A stretch of DNA of 25,235 nucleotides, taken from assembly GCA_002309195.1 (NCBI GenBank), contig DBWY01000001.1:1-25235 (forward strand), in the 5' to 3' direction. Below the pieces are notes generated by a model that was not told the DNA's origin, ran no database searches, and was given only the letters and a program-made list of their open reading frames with translations. This DNA is from Treponema sp. UBA1226. GTDB taxonomy: Bacteria; Spirochaetota; Spirochaetia; Treponematales; Treponemataceae. The translations under genes were made by a program, and so were the position numbers. Positions 1-8,590 of this stretch are shown here, one piece after another (positions within the stretch are counted from its first letter, which is position 1; every line of letters begins with the position of its first letter).

Positions 1-192
1 CCAAAAGCAAAAACTTCTCACTCACTCAATCCAGTTCCTGGAATCATCTACGACCCGGAATACAAAGGCGAATATGATAATACAAAACTTAACGACGGAC
101 TTGGAATTTCTTCTTGGCCTGCAACGCTTATGACACTTATGGGATACTTGCCTCCAGCTGATTACGACAAGAGCATGGTAAACTTGCGATAA
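1..192 (+). CDS. gpmI: 2,3-bisphosphoglycerate-independent phosphoglycerate mutase, C-terminal end (partial)
   Basis: The window opens inside this reading frame; 63 residues and a TAA stop remain. The visible tail contains KTSHSLNPVP, NDGLGISS and a closing LMGYLPPADYD stretch, which I recognise as the end of the alkaline-phosphatase-superfamily (independent) phosphoglycerate mutases, where the His of the KTSH-like segment belongs to the metal site. The enzyme interconverts 3- and 2-phosphoglycerate in glycolysis. The gene is followed 15 bp later by a clear intrinsic terminator, so it ends its transcription unit. The name rests on a short fragment; another member of the superfamily is possible. 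Confidence 0.72.
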   Translation, partial: PKAKTSHSLNPVPGIIYDPEYKGEYDNTKLNDGLGISSWPATLMTLMGYLPPADYDKSMVNLR

Positions 193-206
193 TGTTCGCT
201 AACTAG

Positions 207-238
207 CGCGTCAGATTTTTTCTGGCGCGTTTTTTTTT
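207..238 (+). terminator. Intrinsic terminator after gpmI
   Basis: A 9-bp stem (CGCGTCAGA, 207-215, with TCTGGCGCG, 221-229; one G-U pair), a five-T loop and a run of nine T (230-238). This is a textbook rho-independent terminator placed 15 bp after the stop codon. Confidence 0.95.
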
Positions 239-306
239 GCATTTCGTCTTTCTAAACCTTAATGAATTATGATAAGATAACATATTGATAAAAAGGTAAA
301 ATTTTT

Positions 307-1245
307 ATGGCACAAAAAACACAGATAAAGGGAATACTTCTTCTTCTCATAACAGCAATAATCTGGGGCAGTTCTTTTGTTTCTCAAAGTATCGGAATGG
401 ATAATGTTGACGCGTTTACTTTTATGGGAATAAGGACTGTTCTTGGTGCAACTTTTCTGCTTCCGTTTATTTTAGTGCGCGGTCATTTTGAAAAAAAGAA
501 ATTGTCAGATAGAGAACGCACTGAACGAAAAATTCAAAATAAGCGTACTGTTATATATGGAATAATTTTAGGACTTGTTCTGTGCATTGCAACGAACTTT
601 CAGCAGTTTGCGTTTTATCATTCAACTGCAGGAAAAATTGCTTTTATAACTGCGTCTTATATGTTTTTTGTTCCGGTTGCAGGCGTTCTTTTTTTGAAAA
701 AGAAATATTCTTTTGTGACATGGATATGCGTTGCGCTTGGATTTACGGGGCTTTATTTTCTTTCGTTTAAGACAAACAGTTTTGGTTCTCTTAATAAAGG
801 CGATGTGCTAACTTTTGTATGTTCAATTTTTTTCTGCGTTCAGATTCTTATGATAGAAAGATTTTCTGCGGTGTGTGACGGCGTTAAACTTTCCTGTGTT
901 GAATTTTACACGGCAGGAATTATCTCGTGCATTCTGATGTTTGTCTTTGAAAAACCTGAATGGGCGTCAATTAAGGCTGCTGCATTCCCGATTTTGTATT
1001 CAGGAATTATGAGTTGTGGAATTGCGTATACGCTCCAGATTGTAGGACAAAAATACTGTGAGGCAGCGATAGCGTCTCTTATCATGTGCATGGAATCTGT
1101 TTTTGCGGTTTTAACAAGTGCGATTGTTCTTAGTGAACGCCTGACAGTTCGTGAAACGGCCGGTTGTGCCCTCATGTTTTTTGCAATTGTACTTTCACAG
1201 ATTTGGGATATAATAAAAAGAAAGAATCAATTACAGGGGAACTAA
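307..1245 (+). CDS. EamA/DMT-family transporter
   Basis: A 312-residue inner-membrane protein with about ten hydrophobic segments arranged as two EamA repeats, the usual size and plan of the drug/metabolite transporter superfamily. The N-terminus holds the typical ITAIIWGSSFVSQ motif of the first EamA helix, and the second repeat ends with an ESVFAVLTSAIVLSERL stretch that is diagnostic of the family. Members export amino acids, purines or other small metabolites; the substrate cannot be read from sequence. A short purine-rich stretch (AAAAAGGTAAAA) precedes the ATG. The stop overlaps the next start by one base (TAATG), so it is translationally coupled to the DUF4846 gene. Confidence 0.88.
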   Translation: MAQKTQIKGILLLLITAIIWGSSFVSQSIGMDNVDAFTFMGIRTVLGATFLLPFILVRGHFEKKKLSDRERTERKIQNKRTVIYGIILGLVLCIATNFQQFAFYHSTAGKIAFITASYMFFVPVAGVLFLKKKYSFVTWICVALGFTGLYFLSFKTNSFGSLNKGDVLTFVCSIFFCVQILMIERFSAVCDGVKLSCVEFYTAGIISCILMFVFEKPEWASIKAAAFPILYSGIMSCGIAYTLQIVGQKYCEAAIASLIMCMESVFAVLTSAIVLSERLTVRETAGCALMFFAIVLSQIWDIIKRKNQLQGN

Positions 1246-2117
1246 TGAAAAAACTTTTAATTCCTTTTGTTTTTCTTATCTGCATTATCTTTTGCAGTGT
1301 CATTTTGTTTTCACCATCTAGCGTTGATGCGACAAGTCACGCAAAGATAACAATGGTAGAAGAAATCGGAGCGAAAACAAAAATAAATAAAGAAGGATGT
1401 GACATTGCTTCGCGCTTTGGTGTACCTGACGGTTTTGAACGTGTGACATATGACAAGGATTCGTTTGCAGAATATTTGAGGTATTATCCGTTAAAGGGTT
1501 TTGGTGAGCCGGTTTTGCTTTATGACGGAAGAAAGAAAAGCAATCAGGTGTATGTTTCGGTTTTTGACATGCCGCTTTTGAGTGAAGATTTGATTCAGTG
1601 TGCGGATGCGGTTATAAAGCTTCGTGCTGAATATCTTTACGGAGCAAAACGCTATGATGAAATTTGCTTTCATATTACGAACGGAATGGAAGTTCCGTTT
1701 AAGCGCTATGCAAAAGGTGAGCGTCTTATTGTAAGCGGTAATGATGCGTCATGGAAAGCCGGTTATAAAAAAGGATATGGCCGTGATGTGTTTGATTCAT
1801 ATTTAAAATTTATTTATGCGTATGCCGGAACGTATTCTCTTTCTAAAGAAGCTAAGAAGGTATCGATTGCAGAAATCGAAGCCGGAACCTTTTTTATTTA
1901 CGGTGCAAGTCCTGGTCATGTTGTTTTAGTTCTTGATGTTGCTGTAGATAAGACAAGCGGTAAAAAAATCATGATGCTCGGTCAGAGTTATATGCCGTCT
2001 CAGGAATTTCATGTATTAAAAAGCTTTGATGACATAAGCCCGTGGTATTATGTTGAAGACAGTGACCTTATAACTCCTGAATGGCATTTTGATAAAGGAA
2101 GCTTGATGAAGTTTTAG
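1245..2117 (+). CDS. DUF4846-family exported protein
   Basis: 290 residues. The start at 1245 is chosen over the frame's longer extension because ACAGGGGA lies just upstream and the ATG overlaps the previous stop. An N-terminal hydrophobic stretch (about residues 3-25) is a signal peptide or signal anchor; Cys13 or Cys17 could be a relaxed spirochaete lipobox, but this is uncertain. The body carries the hallmarks of DUF4846 as I know it: YYPLKGFGEPVLLYDG, FDMPLLSEDLIQCADAVIKL, a central VFDSYLKFIYAYAGTYSL segment, GTFFIYGASPGHVVLVLDV and LGQSYMPSQEFHVL, ending in a TPEW motif. The family is found in many bacteria, and no biochemical role is known to me. Translation is coupled to the EamA transporter. 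Confidence 0.85.
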   Translation: MKKLLIPFVFLICIIFCSVILFSPSSVDATSHAKITMVEEIGAKTKINKEGCDIASRFGVPDGFERVTYDKDSFAEYLRYYPLKGFGEPVLLYDGRKKSNQVYVSVFDMPLLSEDLIQCADAVIKLRAEYLYGAKRYDEICFHITNGMEVPFKRYAKGERLIVSGNDASWKAGYKKGYGRDVFDSYLKFIYAYAGTYSLSKEAKKVSIAEIEAGTFFIYGASPGHVVLVLDVAVDKTSGKKIMMLGQSYMPSQEFHVLKSFDDISPWYYVEDSDLITPEWHFDKGSLMKF

Positions 2118-2145
2118 AGGGGAATAAAATTCTGGAGTATAAAAA

Positions 2146-2895
2146 GTGATAGTTCAATTTGGGAAAAATAAAATTGATGTAGATGTCGAAAAAACACGTG
2201 AATATTATAAAAAGCGTATACGCATTTCAGAAAATTGTATGTGTGATGACTGTTGGAATTTTGAAATGTCGACAGATAGTTTTCCGGATAATCTAAAAGA
2301 TTTTTTCTCTTTGCTTGGTATTGACCCGAAGAAAATAAATGATATTTGGACTGTTGGAGAAAATAATAATGGGTCTGCTGAATATGTTGGTTGTGCTGTT
2401 TTGTGCGGAACTGTTCTTGAAGGCGGCCCGGCGTATGTGAAAACAGATAAAAATAACTTTGAGTGGAATAAAGATTCTGAATATGTTGTTTCGGATAATT
2501 TCTATGTAGTTTTTGATAATGGGAGCCCAATGAAAGAAGAAAACCTTCCAGAACCATGTTGTTATGTGGATTTTTATGCAAAAATACCTTGGGTATTACC
2601 GGAACCCAAGGTTGTAAATTTTTCTGAGGTTGACTTAGTAGATAATAATGGAATTACATTTCGTAGCGGGGAGAAACTTTTATTTTCGTCTTGTAATTTT
2701 GGTTTCAAAAAATGTATTGGAGTAATAAACAGAAAAGAACCTGTCAATTATATTGAATTCTATGAGTTCCCAGAGAAGAAAAGAATTATTTTTGATGAGA
2801 AAGGTTTCTTTGAAAAATTCAAATTGAAAAAAAAGATAAAAAAAATTAGAAAAAAAATTTTACAAGCCGGATATATCATGATGGATTGGAATTGA
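2146..2895 (+). CDS. Uncharacterised protein with an N-terminal CxCxxC motif
   Basis: 249 residues, starting at GTG; TCTGGAG at 2131-2137 is well placed as a ribosome-binding site and no in-frame ATG lies nearby. Residues 31-39 read CMCDDCWNF, a tight Cys cluster that suggests a metal site or a small structural knuckle. I have seen similar CxCxxCxxF starts in short unnamed proteins of Bacteroidetes and Firmicutes, but I cannot name a family. The C-terminus is very basic (residues about 224-240 are mostly Lys/Arg/Ile) and ends in an aromatic tail. No signal peptide or membrane segment is visible, so it is probably cytoplasmic. The base composition is more AT-rich than the flanking housekeeping genes, hinting at acquisition. 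An immunity-type role is only a guess. Confidence 0.7.
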   Translation: MIVQFGKNKIDVDVEKTREYYKKRIRISENCMCDDCWNFEMSTDSFPDNLKDFFSLLGIDPKKINDIWTVGENNNGSAEYVGCAVLCGTVLEGGPAYVKTDKNNFEWNKDSEYVVSDNFYVVFDNGSPMKEENLPEPCCYVDFYAKIPWVLPEPKVVNFSEVDLVDNNGITFRSGEKLLFSSCNFGFKKCIGVINRKEPVNYIEFYEFPEKKRIIFDEKGFFEKFKLKKKIKKIRKKILQAGYIMMDWN

Positions 2896-2912
2896 TCTTC
2901 TTTAAGGGGAAC

Positions 2913-2947
2913 AATATGAAACCACGTCATATTTTTTTAATAGTTTT
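2913..2947 (+). repeat. 35-bp direct repeat, copy 1 (start-codon cassette)
   Basis: The 35 bp from AATATGAAACC to TAATAGTTTT are identical to 3430-3464. Each copy holds the start codon and the first codons (MKPRHIFLIVL) of a different gene, so an identical signal-anchor sequence is placed on two unrelated proteins. Confidence 0.95.
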
Positions 2948-3413
2948 GTTGCTGTTTACTGTAATTATTTTCCACTTTTTTTCTATTTTCCATAAAGAAA
3001 TTAGTTCTCTTTCGAGAGTTTTTTTTAGTTATTTTTTTATTTTTTATAGTCTTGTTGTTGTGGGAGCAATTAGTTATGGCACAGAGGAAGATAAAAGAGA
3101 TAACAATATTTTAGGTCAAATAATTTTTTTTGTTAGTTCAGTGTTTATTGTATTTTTGACTGTTTTGCTTTTTAAAACGAGGGATGTAAAATATGATCCA
3201 GAAGCATTGTGTATTCTTTATTTCTTACCTTTTTTTCTGTTGTTTTATCATTTAATTTATTTTCTTGTTAATAGATTCTTTCATTATAAATTTGAACTTG
3301 CTGGGAAGATGGACTTTTTTAGAAAACCCGTAGACTGGTTTTTGACTCTTATCACGATAATTTTGGCTGGTATTTGTACGTTTGTGATATTTGATAAAAT
3401 GTTTGGATTTTAA
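2916..3413 (+). CDS. Small polytopic membrane protein, unknown function
   Basis: 165 residues from the ATG at 2916, preceded by AAGGGGA (2904-2910), which is why this start is preferred over the upstream extension. Four hydrophobic helices are evident (about residues 6-24, 34-52, 67-85, 97-120) plus a fifth at the C-terminus, with few charged residues between them. I recognise no family. The gene is extremely T-rich on the coding strand. Its first 11 codons are identical, base for base, to those of the next gene, although the rest of the two proteins is unrelated. Confidence 0.68.
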   Translation: MKPRHIFLIVLLLFTVIIFHFFSIFHKEISSLSRVFFSYFFIFYSLVVVGAISYGTEEDKRDNNILGQIIFFVSSVFIVFLTVLLFKTRDVKYDPEALCILYFLPFFLLFYHLIYFLVNRFFHYKFELAGKMDFFRKPVDWFLTLITIILAGICTFVIFDKMFGF

Positions 3414-3429
3414 AATAGGTAGGTTGAAT

Positions 3430-3464
3430 AATATGAAACCACGTCATATTTTTTTAATAGTTTT
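3430..3464 (+). repeat. 35-bp direct repeat, copy 2 (start-codon cassette)
   Basis: Identical to 2913-2947. The match begins three bases before the ATG and stops sharply after codon 11, so it does not reflect homology of the downstream proteins. Confidence 0.95.
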
Positions 3465-4365
3465 AAGTATTTTTGTGTTAAACAATTTATCTGCGATGAA
3501 AAGATCAGATTTTTCTTCAAAGTCGGCAAAATCATTATTATCTGAAAAAGACAAAGTCGTACAACAATCTCTCATAAAGCTTTATCCTGATTATTTTTAT
3601 GAACACGATGCATTTGAGTATATCGGGAAAATTAAAGGCGACGCTGGTGTTTTTGAGTTTTACCAGAATGTTCATGTATCAGGAAATTCTAGTGTGGGGA
3701 TAAAAGCGACTTGTCGCATTGCTGTCTTACTTAACGGAGATATTGCAGGGCTTTACACTGGAATACAAAGTAAACCGCGGATAGATGGCAATTATCTGTA
3801 TTTTGATTTTGGTGAAAAACGCGGAAACAAGATTTACTTTTTAAATGTGCCGCCTGAACGTGTTTATCTCGACGGAGAGTTTTATTATTTTGAAAAGAAT
3901 ACAATTCATGAACCAAAAGAGTATGAAAAATATATTCATCAGGCAGATTATACAAGAAGTGATTTGATAGGAATTATGAGTACAGGATACGGTGATGTAA
4001 CTACTGCGGAGTGGAAGATTGAGCCGGAAGTTATTTCAAAACAAAAATATTTTACAGAGCAGGAGTTGAAAAAGTATATCAAAGAAAATAATTTACAAAA
4101 GATTGCCGATGATTTTATAAATAATGCATATCAATGGATATGGCGTGACAAGCTTTCTTTATATTCGATTCAACTCGTAAAAATTTATTTTGACAACACT
4201 GACAAAAAACGTAATGACTGGATTATTGAGTTTGAATATAAAGAAGATATGAAGTCTAAAAATATTCCGGAAGTTATATTTATGCTTTCTGACGGAACAA
4301 TAATAATAAGTGATATAAATTTTGAAAGCGCATATGGCTGTAAAGATTATTCAAAGGTAGAATAA
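3433..4365 (+). CDS. Uncharacterised exported protein
   Basis: 310 residues from the ATG at 3433; the weak AGGTAGG at 3418-3424 is the only upstream ribosome-binding candidate. A short N-terminal hydrophobic segment (about residues 5-17) followed by polar residues looks like a signal peptide. The rest is soluble, rich in aromatic residues and in short beta-like stretches, with repeated Tyr/Phe-Asp patterns (YLYFDFGEKRGNKIYF, GEFYYFEKN). I do not recognise the family. It lies 19 bp after the preceding membrane-protein gene and is probably in one operon with it; its 3' end converges with the HD-GYP gene, 5 bp apart. Confidence 0.68.
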   Translation: MKPRHIFLIVLSIFVLNNLSAMKRSDFSSKSAKSLLSEKDKVVQQSLIKLYPDYFYEHDAFEYIGKIKGDAGVFEFYQNVHVSGNSSVGIKATCRIAVLLNGDIAGLYTGIQSKPRIDGNYLYFDFGEKRGNKIYFLNVPPERVYLDGEFYYFEKNTIHEPKEYEKYIHQADYTRSDLIGIMSTGYGDVTTAEWKIEPEVISKQKYFTEQELKKYIKENNLQKIADDFINNAYQWIWRDKLSLYSIQLVKIYFDNTDKKRNDWIIEFEYKEDMKSKNIPEVIFMLSDGTIIISDINFESAYGCKDYSKVE

Positions 4366-4370
4366 CCTCT

Positions 4371-6083
4371 TTAATTTTTCTCAAGCACAGAGTTGTAATA
4401 TTCTTCAAGACGCGGACGGCATTCGATAAAGATTTTCCCGATTGTTGGGTCAAAGTGTTTGCCAAGATCGTTTTTAATAATCTCGAATGCTTCGTCAAAA
4501 GATTTTGCTTCTTTATAGCATCGCTTACTTACAAGTGCGTCAAAAACATCTGCAAGTGCCATGATGCGTGCTTCAAGCGGAATTTCTTCTCCCTGCAATT
4601 GTTCAGGATAACCTTTGCCATTCCATTTTTCGTGATGATAGTGTGCAACGTTCACCGCGATGCGTTCAAAGTCTGCGTCAGGAGTTTCATTTAAAATTTT
4701 TCCAACGATGACAGAACCTTCTTCTGCATGTTTTTTCATTTTTTCGTATTCAGTTTCATCAAATTTTCCAGGCTTTCTCAAAATCGAATCGTCTACTGCA
4801 ATTTTACCAAGATCGTGCATAGGAGCTGCTTTAATCAACAGCTTGCAGAAATTTTCTGTAATCTGCGGAATATCATCATGCTTTAAAAGTTCTTCTGCAA
4901 AAATTCGTATGCAGTCACTCGTGCGAAGAATGTGTCCGCCAGTACTGTTGTCACGGCTTTCTACCATGATGGCCATTCCCTTGATGATAGAATCCTGCAT
5001 GTCTGTAACCTGGCGCGTTTTTTCTTCGACGAGATGAGAAAGTTCTTTGTTGTAAGAATTTATTCCCTTTATGTAATTCTGCTGCTCTGTATCATCGCGC
5101 AGTTCAAAAAGGTAACCGATTTTTTTATTGTTTGCAGAAATTGCATGAATCGTACAGATTGCAGATTTTTCTTCGCTTGCAATTTTAAAATCCTGGTTGC
5201 AGTTATAGTCCCAGTTCCATCCGTCTTCGTTGTAATGAAGTTTTTCGATTATATCTGTATACGAATCAGGTATTTTTGAGTCAATCGGAATAAAATCAAG
5301 TTTCGGGAAAAGTTTTAAAGCAAATTCATCACAGCCAAGAAAACGTTTATTGTTATCAAAGGCGATGTATCCGTAACCACCACGTGTTTTATAAACATTC
5401 ATCAGGTTCGATGGAAGATCATATGTATTTACCTTTGAAGAAAGAAAAATAAAAATTGATTCCATGACGATGTAAGTGTACGGCATAAAATTAAGTCTTA
5501 TGCCTAAAGCAAGCGGAATAAGATAAGAAAGTGTTCCGAATGCAAGCATAATCAAAAGCGCGCGTAAAGTTCTTTTTGAAACTTTTTTTCTTTCGATGAT
5601 GGAATTTATTACAACAGCAAAGGCAGCTATGTTGATTCCGCCAAGATAAATTATATAGATTAACATCCCCGGACCATTTTCGCTGTTGATGACAGTAAGG
5701 CCGCAAAGTTTCGAAATAGAAGGACGGTTAAAGAAAAAATTTGTCACGCTGGTTGTTGCAATCATTGTACAAAGAGCAATTGCACACGCAAAAAGAAAAA
5801 CTCTTATCCATAAAAAAAATCTTCTGTTGCACATTCCGACAACAACGATAAGCATGTATAGAATTGTAAAAATGCTTCCTATGTACGAAACGAGATTTCC
5901 GAGCATGGCTGCTTCGAGTCCCGTTGCATAAACTGATAATGCGTAACCGAAGTTTGAAATTAATGTTGTTATAAAAAGGAATAAAAAATTTTTATTTATT
6001 TTATTTGCGGTAGTCTCGCAGAAAATAACGAGCTGCGCGAATGAGATGAACATTGCAATGATGTAAACTATACGAAGATCCAT
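4371..6083 (-). CDS. Membrane-anchored HD-GYP domain protein (putative cyclic-di-GMP phosphodiesterase)
   Basis: 570 residues from the ATG at 6083. The N-terminal ~230 residues form about seven membrane helices, as in 7TM-type sensory inputs; a PAS-like linker follows, then a coiled-coil segment (about 340-365), then an HD-GYP domain. Visible active-site features are GGHILRTS, the HDLGK motif (His at about residue 423) and HHEKWNGKGYP (about 481-491). HD-GYP proteins hydrolyse cyclic-di-GMP or related dinucleotides, and the intact motifs suggest an active enzyme. A longer form from an ATG at 6119 would add 12 polar residues. I prefer 6083 because TATAAT lies 6 bp upstream of it (6090-6095), a spacing seen at several other genes here. 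The gene is divergent from birA. Confidence 0.88.
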   Translation of the reverse strand: MDLRIVYIIAMFISFAQLVIFCETTANKINKNFLFLFITTLISNFGYALSVYATGLEAAMLGNLVSYIGSIFTILYMLIVVVGMCNRRFFLWIRVFLFACAIALCTMIATTSVTNFFFNRPSISKLCGLTVINSENGPGMLIYIIYLGGINIAAFAVVINSIIERKKVSKRTLRALLIMLAFGTLSYLIPLALGIRLNFMPYTYIVMESIFIFLSSKVNTYDLPSNLMNVYKTRGGYGYIAFDNNKRFLGCDEFALKLFPKLDFIPIDSKIPDSYTDIIEKLHYNEDGWNWDYNCNQDFKIASEEKSAICTIHAISANNKKIGYLFELRDDTEQQNYIKGINSYNKELSHLVEEKTRQVTDMQDSIIKGMAIMVESRDNSTGGHILRTSDCIRIFAEELLKHDDIPQITENFCKLLIKAAPMHDLGKIAVDDSILRKPGKFDETEYEKMKKHAEEGSVIVGKILNETPDADFERIAVNVAHYHHEKWNGKGYPEQLQGEEIPLEARIMALADVFDALVSKRCYKEAKSFDEAFEIIKNDLGKHFDPTIGKIFIECRPRLEEYYNSVLEKN

Positions 6084-6106
6084 GCGTATATTATACCCCC
6101 ATTTCG

Positions 6107-6135
6107 TTGAACAGACCATATTTTTTTTATATAAT
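6107..6135 (+). promoter_or_regulatory. Promoter of birA
   Basis: TTGAAC (6107-6112), a 17-bp spacer, then TATAAT (6130-6135). The birA ATG is only 11 bp beyond the -10 box, so the 5' leader would be about five bases. No BirA-box half-site is visible here, so birA itself is probably not self-regulated. Confidence 0.8.
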
Positions 6136-6146
6136 CAAAACAGGAT

Positions 6147-7151
6147 ATGACTACTAAAGAAAAAATTTTTAATAAGCTGAATTCACACAAAGAGACTGCC
6201 GTTTCTGGCGAGAAACTGGCAGAGGCATGCGGGATTTCGAGGGCTGCCGTCTGGAAGGCTATACAGGCTTTGCGTGAAGAAGGTTTTAATATCGAAGGCT
6301 CTACAAACGGCGGTTATATATACAGAAAGAATTCTGATGTCGTAAGAAGTGATGTAGTCAAAGATTTTCTTGTCCAGAAATATCCGGGATTAAAAAAAGC
6401 CGTCATCAAATGTTTTAAAACAATAGATTCAACTAATACTTATGCAAAAAAACTCTTGAGCGAAAATGAAAAGCGCGCTCTTGATAAAACGGTTATCATT
6501 GCAGAATCCCAGACGGCAGGACGTGGAAGACTTGGCCGAACATTCTGTTCGCCTGAAAAAACAGGGATTTATCTTTCTGTAATCTATGTTCCGTCTGACA
6601 GGAAAATTGAGCCTGCAAAGATTACGGCTTTTTCTGCCGTGGCTGTAAAGCGTGTCATCGAGCGTTTTTTTGATGTAGATGCAAAAATAAAATGGATTAA
6701 CGACATTTATGTAAATGATAAAAAAGTTGTCGGTATCCTTACAGAAGGTTTTACAAATTTTGAAACCGGAATAATCGAAGCTGCTGTAATTGGAATCGGA
6801 ATCAACATCTGCACAAAGAAAAGTCAGTTTTCTAAAGAGGCTCAAAAAGTTGCAGGCTCGATAACAGACAAAAAGGATTTCGGAATTTCTCGAAGCCAGA
6901 TTGCAGCAGAAGTTGCAGGCGAAGTTTTAAGTATATTTAATGAAAAACCTCAGAAAGTAATCAGAGAATATCAGGATTCTTCTTTCCTTAAAGGAAAGAC
7001 TGTAGAAGTTCATCCGATAATCGATGATGAAAACGGTGTTTACAGCGCGACAGTCATCGCAATAAACGAAGAAGCAGAGCTTGTCGTAAAATTAAAGAAC
7101 GGAAGCATTAAAAAACTAAGTTCCGGAGAAGTAACCCTTCATCAGGAATAA
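6147..7151 (+). CDS. birA: Bifunctional biotin-protein ligase / biotin operon repressor
   Basis: 334 residues, full length for the two-function type. Residues 1-60 form a winged helix-turn-helix (VSGEKLAEACGISRAAVWKAIQALREEGF, then a GSTNGGY wing). The ligase core carries the biotinyl-AMP loop GRGRLGR (125-131) and KWINDIYV (about 182-189) with the catalytic Lys, followed by the usual GIGINI stretch and an SH3-like C-terminal domain. It activates biotin with ATP and transfers it to biotin-carrier domains; as a biotinyl-AMP-bound dimer it should bind the operator found at 9209-9241 and repress bioY. It faces the bioYMN operon tail to tail, 29 bp apart. Confidence 0.96.
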   Translation: MTTKEKIFNKLNSHKETAVSGEKLAEACGISRAAVWKAIQALREEGFNIEGSTNGGYIYRKNSDVVRSDVVKDFLVQKYPGLKKAVIKCFKTIDSTNTYAKKLLSENEKRALDKTVIIAESQTAGRGRLGRTFCSPEKTGIYLSVIYVPSDRKIEPAKITAFSAVAVKRVIERFFDVDAKIKWINDIYVNDKKVVGILTEGFTNFETGIIEAAVIGIGINICTKKSQFSKEAQKVAGSITDKKDFGISRSQIAAEVAGEVLSIFNEKPQKVIREYQDSSFLKGKTVEVHPIIDDENGVYSATVIAINEEAELVVKLKNGSIKKLSSGEVTLHQE

Positions 7152-7180
7152 AGCGTCTCAAAAATATTGATGCATTAAAA

Positions 7181-7855
7181 CTAGTTGCGAATCGAAAGTG
7201 CGCGTGACATATTCCATGCTTTTTTTATCGAAACAGAAAACAAAACTGGGAGCAGCGTAACATACATTTTTATCCCGGGTTTACCGCTTCGTGCTTTCCA
7301 TGAAAGTTTTAACTGATTAAGGGTCTTTGATACCATCGGAATAAAATTTAAGAAAAGAAAAATAACCTGCGTAAAAGAATTCTTTTTGTTATTTCGGCGA
7401 AGTTTTGTTTCTATTTTTGAAATTGCATTTCGTATTTCAAGGGATGTTGAAGTTCTGAAAAACAGCGAAGAAGTCTGCATTATGGCAATAAGTTTTAGTA
7501 AAAAGAAAAATGTTTCTTTTTGATTTTCCCATGAAAAAGTTTTTAGAAGTTCTGATTTTATATTTTCTAACTCAAAATAATTTACAGTAAGAAGATCAAA
7601 TAAAAAAAGCAGAATGGCATAATAAAGAACAGGTTTTATATCTGTAAGCTGTTCATTTAATTTTATTTTCGCACTAAGCTCGATGCAGAATAATACTACG
7701 ATAAAAAACGGCACAATTACAAAATAAAATTCTGGAATAAGAAGAAGTGCGATGTTTATAACCGGAATAAAAATTAATTTAACCCATGCAGGACATCTAT
7801 GAAGGAATGAGTTTCCCAAATTATATGCAAATAAAGAAGTTTTATGCTCTGCCAT
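7181..7855 (-). CDS. bioN: ECF transporter T component for biotin (EcfT/CbiQ family)
   Basis: 224 residues with about five membrane helices and a cytoplasmic segment holding the SWKARSGKPG motif, a variant of the Ala-Arg-Gly motifs with which EcfT proteins grip the ATPase. The second motif is degenerate (SRALSIRN at the C-terminus). It couples ATP hydrolysis by the BioM subunit to toppling of the substrate-binding BioY. It is the last gene of the bioY-bioM-bioN operon, 21 bp after bioM. The short size is typical of BioN. Confidence 0.85.
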   Translation of the reverse strand: MAEHKTSLFAYNLGNSFLHRCPAWVKLIFIPVINIALLLIPEFYFVIVPFFIVVLFCIELSAKIKLNEQLTDIKPVLYYAILLFLFDLLTVNYFELENIKSELLKTFSWENQKETFFFLLKLIAIMQTSSLFFRTSTSLEIRNAISKIETKLRRNNKKNSFTQVIFLFLNFIPMVSKTLNQLKLSWKARSGKPGIKMYVTLLPVLFSVSIKKAWNMSRALSIRN

Positions 7856-7876
7856 TTTTCTTTTCCATCACAAAAA

Positions 7877-8590
7877 TTACCACACAAGGTCTTCAAGTTT
7901 TTTATATGAATTGAGTGGATTTCTTATATTCCACTTTTCAAGATTTTCTTTTAACGCATTCTGCGGTGTATCGTGATAAACAATCTTACCGCGGAATAAA
8001 ACTACAAAATCATCTGCTAAGGCAAGACATTTTTCAAGCTCGTGCGTAAGGATGATGACTGTCTTATTTTCTGATTTTAGCTTTTTTATAAGGGAGTTAA
8101 CCTGTTTTACTCCGGTGTAGTCTAGATTTGCATAAGGTTCATCGAGGATGATTGTAGAAAAATCCATTGCAATCATGCATGCAATTGCAAGTCGTCTTTT
8201 TTCGCCGCCTGATAAAAATCGTGCAGGAAAATCTTTTTTTTCCTTAAGCGCCGTTATTTCAAGGGCGTTGTTGACCATCTGATCTGTCATGGATTTAGAA
8301 AATCCAAGGTTTGACGGGCCAAAAGCAATGTCTTCTTCCGGCGTTTCTCCAAGTATCTGTGTTTCTGCTTCCTGAAAAACAAGACCCGGTTTTTTATCGC
8401 ATTCCACAGAGCCGCTGTCGGGAGCTTCAAGTCCTGCGATGACAGACATTAAAAGACTTTTCCCCGAGCCGTTTTCGCCTGCGATTACAGTACATGAATT
8501 GTCTTTTATCGTAAGCGAAATATTTTTAAGTGCCTCAAATGTTCCGTCCTGAGTCAAAAAGCTTTTAGATACATTATTGATTTTTATCAT
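7877..8590 (-). CDS. bioM: ECF transporter ATPase for biotin
   Basis: 237 residues. Walker A GENGSGKS (38-45), Q-loop Gln73, signature LSGGE (126-130), Walker B IILDE (147-151) and the H-loop LTHE are all intact, giving a complete ABC ATPase of the cobalt/biotin ECF type. The start at 8590 is chosen because the protein then begins MIKINNVSKSF, as related ATPases do; the upstream extension would need a TTG start. This start lies 17 bp inside bioY, indicating translational coupling. A single ATPase gene is present, so the energising module is presumably a homodimer dedicated to biotin. Confidence 0.93.
   Translation of the reverse strand: MIKINNVSKSFLTQDGTFEALKNISLTIKDNSCTVIAGENGSGKSLLMSVIAGLEAPDSGSVECDKKPGLVFQEAETQILGETPEEDIAFGPSNLGFSKSMTDQMVNNALEITALKEKKDFPARFLSGGEKRRLAIACMIAMDFSTIILDEPYANLDYTGVKQVNSLIKKLKSENKTVIILTHELEKCLALADDFVVLFRGKIVYHDTPQNALKENLEKWNIRNPLNSYKKLEDLVW

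Noticed and set aside
4660..5279. Plus-strand frames opposite the HD-GYP gene
   Set aside because: They are antisense to a gene with intact catalytic motifs and have no start signals.
7152..7180. A bidirectional terminator between birA and bioN
   Set aside because: The 29-bp gap has no convincing stem with flanking T/A runs.
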